From: Chloroflexota bacterium
GTDB taxonomy: Bacteria; Chloroflexota; Anaerolineae; UBA3071
DNA length: 22,007 nt
Assembly: GCA_014383605.1 (NCBI GenBank)
Contig: JACNHM010000276.1
Span: 1 to 22,007, forward strand
Direction: 5' to 3'
Part shown: positions 1 to 6,141 of the stretch, piece by piece
How positions within the stretch are numbered: the stretch's first letter is position 1
Layout: each line of letters starts with the position of its first letter
Position numbers and translations under genes: made by a program
The notes under the pieces: generated by a model
Database searches by the model: none
Told to the model about the DNA's origin: nothing
What the model saw: the letters and a program-made list of their open reading frames with translations, nothing else

Positions 1-1
1 C

Positions 2-1468
2 CCGCCGCAGTCGCCACCTCCACCCACGGCGAAGGCTACGGCCACACCCGCGCTCAGCACCGAAGAGAGTCTGGCGCGGGCCGTGCTGCCTACACGTGAC
101 CTGCGCGATCTGGCGCTGCGGTTGCGCCCGGACGTGGGCGACATCCCCGCGGTGGTCAACAGCACGCCGCCGCAGTTCGAGGTGGGGGACGTGGATATCT
201 TCTGGGTGGGCAACGTGGATACCGAAGAGCACTACCAGATCGAAGCGGAGCTGTTGGTGAAGCTGCCGCATGTCTACATGTGGGTGGAGAAGGGGGTGAA
301 GGTAGATCTAGGCGATCTGGAGCGCTCGGCGCGGCGTTTCGAGGAGCAGACCTACCCCACGAACCAGGCCTTCTTCGGATCCGAATGGTCACCTGGTGTG
401 GACAATGACGTGCGCCTGACCATTCTGAACGCCACCAACCTGGGCGACAGCGTGGCCGGCTACTTCTCCGCCGCCGACGAGTTTTCCCACCTGGCCAACC
501 CCTACTCTAACGAGCGGGAGATGTTCTACATCAACCTGGACAACAACCCGCCGGGCACCCTCTTTTACGATGGCACACTGGCGCACGAACTCCAGCACAT
601 GACCCACTGGGCCAACGACCGCAACGAGGAGACCTGGGTCAACGAGGGGCTTTCGGAACTGGCCACGGAGTTGAACGGCTTCTCCCGCGGCGGGGCCGAT
701 CTGGTGTTCAGTCAAGAGCCGGATACGCAACTCAACACCTGGACCGATGAATCGGAATTGAACACTGCCCACTACGGCAACGCCTATCTCTTCGTGAGCT
801 ACTTCCTCGACCGCTTCGGCGAGGAGTTGACGCAAGTGGTGGTCGCCTCGCCGGCCAATGGCCCTGCGGGCTTCGATGAAGCGCTGGCCGCGGCGGGCTA
901 TGATCTGCGCTTCGACGACGTCTTCGCCGACTGGGTCATCGCTAACTACCTGGACAACCCCAGGCTGGACGACGGACGCTATGGCTACGAGCGAGACAAC
1001 CCAAGGACAGTGGCCCTGGAGGCGCGCTATCGCAGCTATCCGGCCCGAGAGGAAACGACCGTCCACCAGTACGCGGCCGACTACTTCGAGCTGAGCGGTC
1101 GGGGCAACGTGGTCATTGACTTCTGCGGAGCGACGGAAACGCGGCTGGCGGCCACTACGGCGCACAGCGGCCGCTTCGCCTGGTGGGCGCACCGCGCCGA
1201 CGACAGCGACACCCGCCTGACCCGCGCTTTCGACCTCAGCGACGTCAGCGAGGCCACGCTGGAATTCTGGCTCTGGCACGACATCGAGGAGGGATACGAC
1301 TATGGTTATGTCGAGGTATCTGCCGACGGTGGCGCTACGTGGCGCATTCTGGCAGGGGAACACAGCAGCGATTACGATCCGGTGGGCAATGGTTTCGGTG
1401 TGGGATACACAGGAAAATCTCAAATCCCAAATCCCAAACTGCACTTCGCCCAATGGCATCTCAGGTGA
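2..1468 (+). CDS. Secreted HExxH zinc metallopeptidase, 5' end outside window, frameshifted 3' end
   Basis: The frame is open to the left edge and starts in a Pro/Thr/Ala-rich stretch, so the true start and any signal peptide lie upstream. A GTG at 83 is an internal alternative, but nothing marks it as the real start. The zinc site HELQH is at 584-598. A Glu in the motif WVNEGLSE (codon 644-646) follows 16 residues after the second His and is the likely third ligand. The second half resembles the beta-sandwich C-terminal domain of immune inhibitor A (M6) proteins, with a DSDTRLTRAFDLS segment and VEVSADGGATW. The product is probably an extracellular protease. The frame ends at TGA 1466-1468 with an atypical tail, while the natural continuation (WVKERLDLSPYAG) lies in another frame from about 1477. 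The gene is therefore disrupted, or the assembly carries an indel. Family is fairly sure; subfamily (M6- or M30-like) is not. Confidence 0.8.
   Translation, partial: PPQSPPPPTAKATATPALSTEESLARAVLPTRDLRDLALRLRPDVGDIPAVVNSTPPQFEVGDVDIFWVGNVDTEEHYQIEAELLVKLPHVYMWVEKGVKVDLGDLERSARRFEEQTYPTNQAFFGSEWSPGVDNDVRLTILNATNLGDSVAGYFSAADEFSHLANPYSNEREMFYINLDNNPPGTLFYDGTLAHELQHMTHWANDRNEETWVNEGLSELATELNGFSRGGADLVFSQEPDTQLNTWTDESELNTAHYGNAYLFVSYFLDRFGEELTQVVVASPANGPAGFDEALAAAGYDLRFDDVFADWVIANYLDNPRLDDGRYGYERDNPRTVALEARYRSYPAREETTVHQYAADYFELSGRGNVVIDFCGATETRLAATTAHSGRFAWWAHRADDSDTRLTRAFDLSDVSEATLEFWLWHDIEEGYDYGYVEVSADGGATWRILAGEHSSDYDPVGNGFGVGYTGKSQIPNPKLHFAQWHLR
1416..1438 (+). repeat. Heptamer tandem repeat (TCCCAAA type) at the frameshift
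   Basis: The unit TCNCAAA/TCCCAAA is repeated about three times inside the peptidase gene, at the point where the protein leaves its expected frame. It is AT-richer than the flanking coding DNA and looks like an inserted or expanded short repeat. Confidence 0.6.
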
Positions 1469-1890
1469 ACGCTCAGTGGGTCAAAGAGCGCCTGGATCTG
1501 AGTCCTTATGCCGGGCAAGAGGTGCTGGTGCGCTTCGAGTACGTCACCGACGATGCCGTGAACTACCCCGGCTGGTTCGTGGACGACATCGCCATTCCCG
1601 AATTGGGCTATTTCGACGACGGCGAGGCCGGCGAGGCCGGCGAGGAAAGCTGGACTGCAGAAGGCTGGGTGCTGACCGATAACCACCTGCCGCAGCGCTG
1701 GCTGGTACAGGTCATCGAGCAGGGCCTGCTCAGCGCCAACGTGCAGCGCATGATCATAGACGAAGGATGCGGCCAGTTGTCCGTCGAGGGCTTGGGAAGA
1801 ACGGGCAGGAAGGCGATACTGGTGGTCAGCGCGCTGGCGCCGGTGACCACGGAAGAGGCGTCCTACACCTTCGAGATCCAACCGCAGTGA
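1453..1890 (+). pseudogene. Out-of-frame 3' part of the metallopeptidase gene
   Basis: This frame carries the C-terminal end of the preceding peptidase: WVKERLDLSPYAGQEVLVRF, then a VTDDAVNYPGWFVDDIAIPELG segment typical of immune inhibitor A-like domains. Residues that should follow GYTGKS directly are displaced by about 56 nt (1421-1476), which is 3n+2 and shifts the frame. Translation could restart at ATG 1453, but no good Shine-Dalgarno sequence precedes it, so this is more likely a gene remnant than a separate gene. A 9-nt tandem repeat (GGCGAGGCC, almost three copies, 1621-1645) encodes an EAGEAGEE linker. Stop TGA is at 1888-1890. Confidence 0.65.
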
Positions 1891-1921
1891 AGGAGTTGAG
1901 GCACTGCGGCAAAAGTGACAC

Positions 1922-1943
1922 GAGCAGCCTGGAAAGGCTGCTC
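1922..1943 (+). repeat. Small perfect hairpin after the peptidase gene
   Basis: GAGCAGCC (1922-1929) and GGCTGCTC (1936-1943) form an 8-bp stem with a 6-nt loop. There is no T-tract. It may add to the terminator that follows. Confidence 0.45.
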
Positions 1944-1969
1944 CACGTGCGCCTTTACCCTCATACGAA

Positions 1970-2027
1970 CTGAGGGGGCTGAAGAGACTAAAGGGTCTGA
2001 AGGGGGAAACCCCCATCAGACCCTTTT
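1970..2027 (+). terminator. Strong hairpin terminator built from nonamer repeats
   Basis: An 11-bp arm (1990-2000) pairs with 2016-2026, and an inner GGGGG/CCCCC stem (2002-2006 with 2010-2014) closes on an AAA loop. The only break is one A opposite A. The right arm ends in TTTT (2024-2027). It lies 100 bp after the peptidase stop and can end plus-strand transcription; the opposite strand also ends in TTT. The left arm extends upstream as four 9-nt units of type CTGAAGGGG (1970-2005). Confidence 0.75.
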
Positions 2028-2065
2028 GACCTTCAGCGTAGTGCTACAGCCGCATGGTGCGTTTA

Positions 2066-2239
2066 GGGCACGGTCTCCTGACCGTGCCCCAGGCCCGATT
2101 GGCGAGGCTCAGGCCGAGTCAGGGATCCTGACCGAGATCGGGCGGGGGATCATGAGACCCCCGCTGAACACAAGTACGGTTGTAGTAGCAGGGGCAGGCC
2201 TTGCGTCTGCCCAGGGGCGACCGCAAGGGTCGCCCCTGG
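2066..2239. repeat. Cluster of REP-like palindromes
   Basis: Three palindromic units fill the gap between the convergent genes. The first is GGGCACGGTC (2066-2075) with GACCGTGCCC (2080-2089), loop TCCT. The second is a looser unit bounded by GCCCGAT and ATCGGGC (about 2094-2144) with TCAGG/CCTGA inside. The third is CCAGGGGCGACC (2211-2222) with GGTCGCCCCTGG (2228-2239), loop GCAAG, a perfect 12-bp stem. The last lies 8 bp beyond the stop of the leftward operon and could stabilise or end that transcript, though it has no T-tract. They look like dispersed repetitive extragenic palindromes. Confidence 0.6.
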
Positions 2240-2247
2240 GGCAACAT

Positions 2248-2448
2248 CTACTCCTCTTTGGCCAACAGCTTCTCCAGCTTGGCCCGCTCCCCATCCAGAA
2301 ACTGGGCGTGAAAAGCCTCCTCGTCTCGCAGCTTCTCGAACACGATCCGAAGCTGTGGCGTCTCCGCCATCTGAGCCGCCCAGCCATAGCGAGCTTTGGC
2401 CGCATGCTCCTCCATGGCCATGACTTTCAGGAAGTTGATCCAATCCAT
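2248..2448 (-). CDS. Half-size ferritin-like (rubrerythrin-type) di-iron protein, 66 aa
   Basis: A very short helical protein (MDWINFLKVMAMEEHAAKAR...). It shows the two-helix half of the rubrerythrin/ferritin fold: an EEH-containing first helix and a second helix with RDEEAFHAQFL, an ExxH-type metal ligand pattern. Standard members have four helices and two such pairs, so this one would have to dimerise to form a di-iron site. The start is ATG 2446-2448 behind a good ribosome site (GAGGAGAG, about 7 nt upstream). It is the last gene of the minus-strand oxidative-stress island, 37 nt after the PfpI gene. Likely role: iron handling or peroxide reduction. A deletion remnant of a longer ferritin is possible, but the clean start and stop argue for a functional small protein. 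Confidence 0.72.
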   Translation of the reverse strand: MDWINFLKVMAMEEHAAKARYGWAAQMAETPQLRIVFEKLRDEEAFHAQFLDGERAKLEKLLAKEE

Positions 2449-2485
2449 AAGACACTCTCCTCTGTTCCAAATGTGATGCTCTGCT

Positions 2486-3007
2486 CTATTCCGCCAGGGC
2501 CTCGATGATCGTCCGGCAGAAGAAGGGTAAGTCATCAGGCAGGCGAGAGGTGATGAGGTTACCATCGCGCACCACGGGCTGATCCAGGTAGATGGCCCCG
2601 GCGTTGACCAGGTCGTCCTTGATGGCGAAGAAGCAGGTGGCCTGCCGGCCTTGCAGGATGCCGGCGGAGGCCAGCACCCATCCGGCGTGGCAGATGGCGG
2701 CCACCACCTTGCCCTGGGCGTCCATTTCCCGCACAAAGTTGACCAGGGCCGGATAGCGGCGCATGCGGTCCGGCGCATAGCCGCCGGGGATGATCACGGC
2801 GTCGAAATCATCACTGCTCACCTCGCTGGCCGCCGCGTCCACAGTGACGGGATAGCCGTGCTTACTGCCGTAGGTCTCGGCGCTGCCCGTGCCGATGACC
2901 TGTACCTCAGCGCCCGCCTCGCGCAGGCGCAGGAGCGGATACCACAGCTCCAACTCCTGATAAAGCTCTTCAGCCAGGACGGCGATACGCTTACCTTCCA
3001 GTTCCAT
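2486..3007 (-). CDS. PfpI/DJ-1 family protein (class I glutamine amidotransferase-like)
   Basis: A 173-residue protein of the usual PfpI length. The nucleophile elbow is AAICHAGW, with Cys106 followed by His107 as in PfpI proteases and stress-type DJ-1 homologues. The IIPGGYAPD loop near residues 72-80 and an early acidic patch (EELYQELE, 13-20) complete the expected active-site elements. Members act as peptidases, deglycases or chaperones under oxidative stress; the exact activity cannot be read from sequence. ATG at 3005-3007 has a strong ribosome site (GAGGAGGAG). The same frame stays open upstream, but that region is a shadow of the metallothionein-like gene. It is part of the minus-strand oxidative-stress island, between the metallothionein and half-ferritin genes. 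Confidence 0.85.
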   Translation of the reverse strand: MELEGKRIAVLAEELYQELELWYPLLRLREAGAEVQVIGTGSAETYGSKHGYPVTVDAAASEVSSDDFDAVIIPGGYAPDRMRRYPALVNFVREMDAQGKVVAAICHAGWVLASAGILQGRQATCFFAIKDDLVNAGAIYLDQPVVRDGNLITSRLPDDLPFFCRTIIEALAE

Positions 3008-3072
3008 TGCACGTCTCCTCCTCGATTGGGAGGGCCAAGGCCATGACCCGCCCCAACCGCACTGCTCGGGTC

Positions 3073-3249
3073 TCACCGCTCGACAGGCGCCGCGGTCTGG
3101 TGAGGAAGATGGGAATCGCTGCGACCGCCGCAGTCTTTGCTCCGACCGGCCTCGAAGGCACAGGCTTCGCAGCAGTAGACCTGACTCCCGCGCCGGATGG
3201 GCTCTCCCTTGATGGGATCGCCGCAGAAATCGCACTTCAGTTCTGACAT
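3073..3249 (-). CDS. SmtA-like metallothionein, 58 aa
   Basis: A small Cys-rich protein: KCDFCG near the N-terminus, then VYCCEACAFEAGRSKDCGG. Cysteines fall at residues 6, 9, 26, 27, 30 and 40, with histidines at 47 and 50. The central YCxEAC...G.SK.CG pattern matches the zinc-finger core of bacterial metallothioneins such as cyanobacterial SmtA (YYCSEACADGH..GSKGCG, from memory). Likely role: binding Zn, Cu or other soft metals, perhaps protecting thiols during oxidative stress. The start ATG (3247-3249) follows GAGGAGA at about 9 nt. It sits between the peroxiredoxin and PfpI genes, with gaps of 54 and 65 nt. A simple zinc ribbon is the alternative. Confidence 0.8.
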   Translation of the reverse strand: MSELKCDFCGDPIKGEPIRRGSQVYCCEACAFEAGRSKDCGGRSDSHLPHQTAAPVER

Positions 3250-3303
3250 AGGCCTTGTCTCCTCTTGAAAAGGATAGCCACGCTGATCGTCGGATGGTTG
3301 CCT

Positions 3304-4020
3304 TTAGGATGCTTTCGGCTTCCACACCTTCCAAACCTTGCCCACCAGATCAGGGCCTGGCTTGAGGGTGGTCTGGCCTGGTGTCCAACCGGAGGGGGTG
3401 GCCTCGCCCGTCTCCCGCACGTGCTGGAACGCCTGGACTTGGCGGATCAGCTCGTTCGGGTTGCGGCCCACGGGTGGCGTCAGCGTCTCCGCCGCCTGAA
3501 TCACGCCGTCGGGGTCAATCAGGAAACGGCCGCGGATATTCACGCCCGCTGCCTCGTCGTATACGCCGTAGACGGTGCCGATCCTCCCGCCCTGGTCAGA
3601 GAGCATAGGATAGGGAACGCCCCCCTCGATCATCTTGGACAACTCTTCTTCTTGCCAGATCTTGTGGACGAAGACGCTGTCCACGCTCATGGCCAACACC
3701 TCGACGCCCAACGCCTTCAGTTCCGGATACTTGGCGGCAACTGCCGTCAATTCCGTCGGTCAAACGAAGGTGAAGTCACCGGGGTAGAAGCAGAGCGCCA
3801 CCCACTGGCCCCGATAGTCCGATAGCTTGACGTTCTTGTAGCCTCCATCCACGAAGGCATTGGTCTCAAAATCAGGTGCTTCCTTGCCTACACGTGCGAT
3901 CATCTCAGGTACCTCCTTTTCGGTTTTCGGCCCGCCCTCGACGGGGGCGAGCTGCGGTGCCGGCACTAGCGGGCCGGCCACTGGTTGCACGCAAGAGAGT
4001 ATCTTTTCCTTTTGTGCCAT
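3304..4020 (-). CDS. Selenocysteine-containing peroxiredoxin (AhpC/Prx1 type), TGA read as Sec
   Basis: It reduces H2O2 and organic peroxides. The reading frame is intact except for one TGA (3760-3762), placed exactly where the peroxidatic Cys belongs: [16 protein letters not shown] against the family's FTFVCPTE. Both sides are in the same frame, with no other defect. A SECIS-like hairpin follows (3731-3750). Other Prx1 features: the catalytic Thr two residues before Sec-minus-one (TFVU), the conserved Arg in PVGRN (about residue 186) and a C-terminal [10 protein letters not shown] tail. The usual resolving Cys (GEVCPAGW) is Thr208 here (GEATPSGW), so it probably works as a one-Sec enzyme. 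Two in-frame starts both have strong ribosome sites: ATG 4020 (238 aa, with a 39-residue extension containing Cys10) and ATG 3903 (199 aa, Sec48). A caller treating TGA as stop would split the gene into 3760-4020 and about 3304-3750. Confidence 0.88.
3731..3750 (-). promoter_or_regulatory. Candidate bacterial SECIS element
   Basis: On the minus strand, CGGC (3746-3743) pairs with GCCG (3738-3735) around the loop AGTT (3742-3739). The stem extends by TTG (3750-3748) with CAA (3733-3731) across one A/C mismatch. The loop begins 17 nt after the TGA and has G as its second base. That agrees with the known bacterial pattern: small apical loop, an early G, and a spacing of roughly 16-37 nt. The fold was made by eye, not computed. 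Confidence 0.65.
3898..3918 (-). promoter_or_regulatory. Internal strong ribosome binding site in the peroxiredoxin gene
   Basis: AAGGAGG lies 8 nt before an in-frame ATG (3901-3903). Starting there gives a standard-length peroxiredoxin. The upstream ATG at 4020 also has a near-perfect site (AGGAGG, 7 nt away), so two protein forms are plausible. Confidence 0.6.
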
Positions 4021-4044
4021 GAGTGAACCTCCTGTTCAGCATCC

Positions 4045-4087
4045 CGCAGGCAACCTGCGACGATCAACGTGGCTATGACATGTCATA
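4045..4087. promoter_or_regulatory. Palindromes upstream of the peroxiredoxin gene
   Basis: A perfect 14-bp palindrome, TATGACATGTCATA (4074-4087), and a 6-bp hairpin, CGCAGG/CCTGCG (4045-4059), lie in the 78-bp gap between the rubrerythrin stop and the peroxiredoxin start. The first could be a repressor or activator site for a local promoter; the second could shape the leader RNA. No clear -35/-10 pair was seen. Confidence 0.4.
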
Positions 4088-4098
4088 CCCAGGGGGCA

Positions 4099-4602
4099 TC
4101 AGAAGATGCGGAACAGTTCCTTCTTGGCCTGGCAAACCGGGCACTCATCGGGCGGCTCGCCGATGCCGGTCCAGCCGCAGCGGCCACAGACGTACACCTG
4201 ATCGAGCTCGATATCATTGCCCGCTTCCACCGCCGTCTGGGCCTCAGTGTACATCTCGGCGTGGCCCTTCTCCGCCTCCAGTGCCCAGTTCATGGTCTGC
4301 AGGGCTCGTTTTTCTCCCTGCAGCTCCGCCACGGCCTTGAAAGCCGGGTACATCTCCTCCACCTCATAGGTCTCGCCGCCAATGGCTGTGCCCAGGTTGG
4401 CCGCCGAGCCCTTCACGCCTCCCAACACCTTGAGATGGTTGGTGGCGTGCACCATCTCGGCATAGGAAGTGGCGCGGAACAGCTTGGCCACGTTAGGCAA
4501 CCCTTCCTGCTCTGCCTTGTCGGCGAAGACGGCGTACTTCATATGCGCCTGGCTCTCGCCGGCGAAGGCCGCCTGCAGGTTGTCCTTGGTCATTGATTTC
4601 AT
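4099..4602 (-). CDS. Rubrerythrin
   Basis: A 167-residue protein with the classical layout: an N-terminal four-helix di-iron domain and a C-terminal rubredoxin-like domain. Ligand candidates are E16 (GESQAH), E49/H52 (EMVH), the GETYEVEEMYP segment (residues 77-86) and E111/H114 (EKGH). The FeS4 site is formed by CGRC (139-142) and CPVC (154-157). It reduces H2O2 to water in the cytoplasm of anaerobes, using electrons from rubredoxin and an NAD(P)H-dependent reductase, both encoded in this island. ATG 4600-4602 has an excellent ribosome site (AAGGAGG, 8 nt). It starts 34 nt after the FAD oxidoreductase gene, so the two are probably co-transcribed. The symbol rbr would fit but the exact subtype was not determined. 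Confidence 0.95.
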   Translation of the reverse strand: MKSMTKDNLQAAFAGESQAHMKYAVFADKAEQEGLPNVAKLFRATSYAEMVHATNHLKVLGGVKGSAANLGTAIGGETYEVEEMYPAFKAVAELQGEKRALQTMNWALEAEKGHAEMYTEAQTAVEAGNDIELDQVYVCGRCGWTGIGEPPDECPVCQAKKELFRIF

Positions 4603-4636
4603 CGCAAATACCTCCTTAGTGTTCTGACACCTCTTC

Positions 4637-5854
4637 TCACAGCAATGCCTGGAGATCGAAATCGTCGTCCAGCAGCCGCTCAGCGTGAGCCGAGACGTCC
4701 ACTCCGCCATTGATCAACTGAGTGACGGGCCGCACGCGGGACTTGTCGCCCAGCAGGATAGCGCCCACGATGCGACCATCCTTCAGTACCAGCTTGCGGT
4801 AAAGCCCTCGCGCCGCGTCCGCGCGCCGCAGTTCCTGGTACTCTGCCTCCCGACCTTGCTCTGGCACGATGGTGCCCACGCTGGTCAGATCAATGCCGGT
4901 GACCTTCAGCGTGGTGGAGAGAACGGTACCGCCGTAGGTCACGCTCTCGTCACCGGTCATGTGGGCGGCGGCGACCCGTGCTTGCTCAATGGCCGCCGGC
5001 ACGATGCCGTAGACCCCACCGGCAAACTCCGCCACGTCCCCCGCGGCGTAGATGTCGGCCGCGCTGGTGCGCAGATGCTCGTCCACGACCACGCCGCGGT
5101 TGAGCTCCAGCTCCGCCTGGCGGGCCAGGGCGACGTTGCTGCGTATGCCCGTGGAGACCAGCACAAGCCCTCCTTCGATCTCCCGCCCATCCTTGAGCCG
5201 CAGCCCCGTCACGCCATCCGTCCCCAGGATCTCCTCCGAAGCAGCGTTCAGCGTGATCTCCAGACCTTGGTCTTCGATCAATCCCTGGAGTACAGCTGCG
5301 CCCTCGGCGTCGAGCTGGCGAGGCAGCAGGCGGGGCAGGAACTCCACCATGGTCACCTTGAGCCCCAGGACACGCAGCGCCCGCGCCGCCTCCAAGCCGA
5401 GCAAGCCGCAGCCGATGACGATGGCGCGGCGCACGCTGCGGGCACGGATCTGGATCGCCTGGGCATCGTCCACGGTGCGCAGGGTGAACACGCCGGGCTT
5501 GTCGGCGCCCCGAATAGGAGGCACCCAGGCATGGCCGCCGGCAGCCAGGAGCAGGCGATCGTAGCTGGTCGTCGTGCCGTCCGCCAGTGTGATCTGATGT
5601 TTCTGGGGGATGATGGCGGCCACCGGCGTGCCCAGGTGCAGCGCGATGTTTCGCTCAACGTACCAGGGCACGGGTTTCAAGTAGAGCCGGTCCAGGTCCA
5701 GTTCGCCGGCCAGGAACTCGGGCAGCAGCGGGCGAGGGTAGTAGGGGTGCGCTTCGGCGGCGTAGACGGCAATCTGCGCGCCGGGCGCGAGCCTGCTCAG
5801 GGTCAGAGCGGCGGTGTAGCCCGCCACACCGTTACCGACAATCGTGAAGTTCAT
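4637..5854 (-). CDS. NAD(P)H/FAD-dependent oxidoreductase, probable rubredoxin reductase-like
   Basis: A 405-residue pyridine nucleotide-disulfide-type reductase. The N-terminal FAD Rossmann motif is VGNGVAGYTAALTL, the second nucleotide-binding motif is VIGCGLLGLEAARAL (about residues 146-160), and the distal FAD motif is AAGDVAEF. The C-terminal domain resembles the N-terminal part of NirB and of NADH:rubredoxin reductases (VGAILLGDKSRVRPVTQLI). No redox Cys pair is present, so it is not a thioredoxin reductase type. The presence of rubredoxin, FprA and rubrerythrin genes nearby suggests it feeds rubredoxin with electrons from NAD(P)H. ATG 5854 has only a weak AGG ribosome site. A ferredoxin reductase or NADH oxidase role remains possible. 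Confidence 0.88.
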   Translation of the reverse strand: MNFTIVGNGVAGYTAALTLSRLAPGAQIAVYAAEAHPYYPRPLLPEFLAGELDLDRLYLKPVPWYVERNIALHLGTPVAAIIPQKHQITLADGTTTSYDRLLLAAGGHAWVPPIRGADKPGVFTLRTVDDAQAIQIRARSVRRAIVIGCGLLGLEAARALRVLGLKVTMVEFLPRLLPRQLDAEGAAVLQGLIEDQGLEITLNAASEEILGTDGVTGLRLKDGREIEGGLVLVSTGIRSNVALARQAELELNRGVVVDEHLRTSAADIYAAGDVAEFAGGVYGIVPAAIEQARVAAAHMTGDESVTYGGTVLSTTLKVTGIDLTSVGTIVPEQGREAEYQELRRADAARGLYRKLVLKDGRIVGAILLGDKSRVRPVTQLINGGVDVSAHAERLLDDDFDLQALL

Positions 5855-5870
5855 GCCATACCTGTCCAGT

Positions 5871-5894
5871 GGCGGCTACGGGAAGCCGCCCTAC
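5871..5894 (-). repeat. Short hairpin repeat, copy A
   Basis: GGCGGCT (5871-5877) and AGCCGCC (5884-5890) form a 7-bp stem. Near-identical sequence occurs at 6118-6141. Read on the minus strand, both copies start with AGTA, which contains the first bases of the preceding gene's stop codon, followed by GGCGGCTT. Confidence 0.6.
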
Positions 5895-6094
5895 TCTGCC
5901 GGATAGCCGATCTCTGCCAGGGCTTCCTTCACGCCATCCAGCGCCTCCATGCTCTCCAGAGTGAAGCTGGCACTCTTGTCTTCCACGCTGGCTTCCACGG
6001 CGATGACCCCGGGGAGATTCTTGGTCCCCTTCTCCACGCCCATGACGCAATGGCCACAGGAGATGTTGGGTATGCTCAATGTGATAACAGTCAT
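5891..6094 (-). CDS. Heavy-metal-associated (HMA) domain protein, 67 aa
   Basis: A single small ferredoxin-like domain with ISCGHCVMGVEKG, the CxxC metal site of CopZ/Atx1-like chaperones, where GMxC is replaced by IS-C. The tail ALAEIGYPAE is typical of the family. It may carry Cu(I) or another soft metal in the cytoplasm. Of two adjacent starts (6098-6100 and 6092-6094), the second is preferred because the AGGA ribosome site lies 6-7 nt before it and directly abuts the first. The stop codon lies inside a short hairpin repeat. Its place between the FprA and FAD oxidoreductase genes ties metal handling to oxygen defence. Confidence 0.88.
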   Translation of the reverse strand: MTVITLSIPNISCGHCVMGVEKGTKNLPGVIAVEASVEDKSASFTLESMEALDGVKEALAEIGYPAE

Positions 6095-6117
6095 TTTCAT
6101 TCCTCGTTGACTCACTT

Positions 6118-6141
6118 GGCGGCTATGGAAAGCCGCCTTAC
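6118..6141 (-). repeat. Short hairpin repeat, copy B
   Basis: GGCGGCT (6118-6124) and AGCCGCC (6131-6137) with a 6-nt loop. It differs from copy A at only a few bases, all in the loop and flank, and likewise includes the stop codon of the gene before it (FprA). Confidence 0.6.

Noticed and set aside
1466..1476. Programmed ribosomal frameshift in the peptidase gene
   Set aside because: No slippery heptamer plus pseudoknot was seen, and the displaced segment carries a repeat insertion; disruption is simpler.
2211..2239. The 12-bp hairpin as an intrinsic terminator for the island
   Set aside because: No T-run follows on either strand, so it is listed as a palindrome with only a possible stabilising role.
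3760..3762. Peroxiredoxin as two separate genes or a simple nonsense mutation
   Set aside because: The TGA falls on the catalytic Cys, the downstream half has no good start (only TTG 3750), and no other lesion is present.
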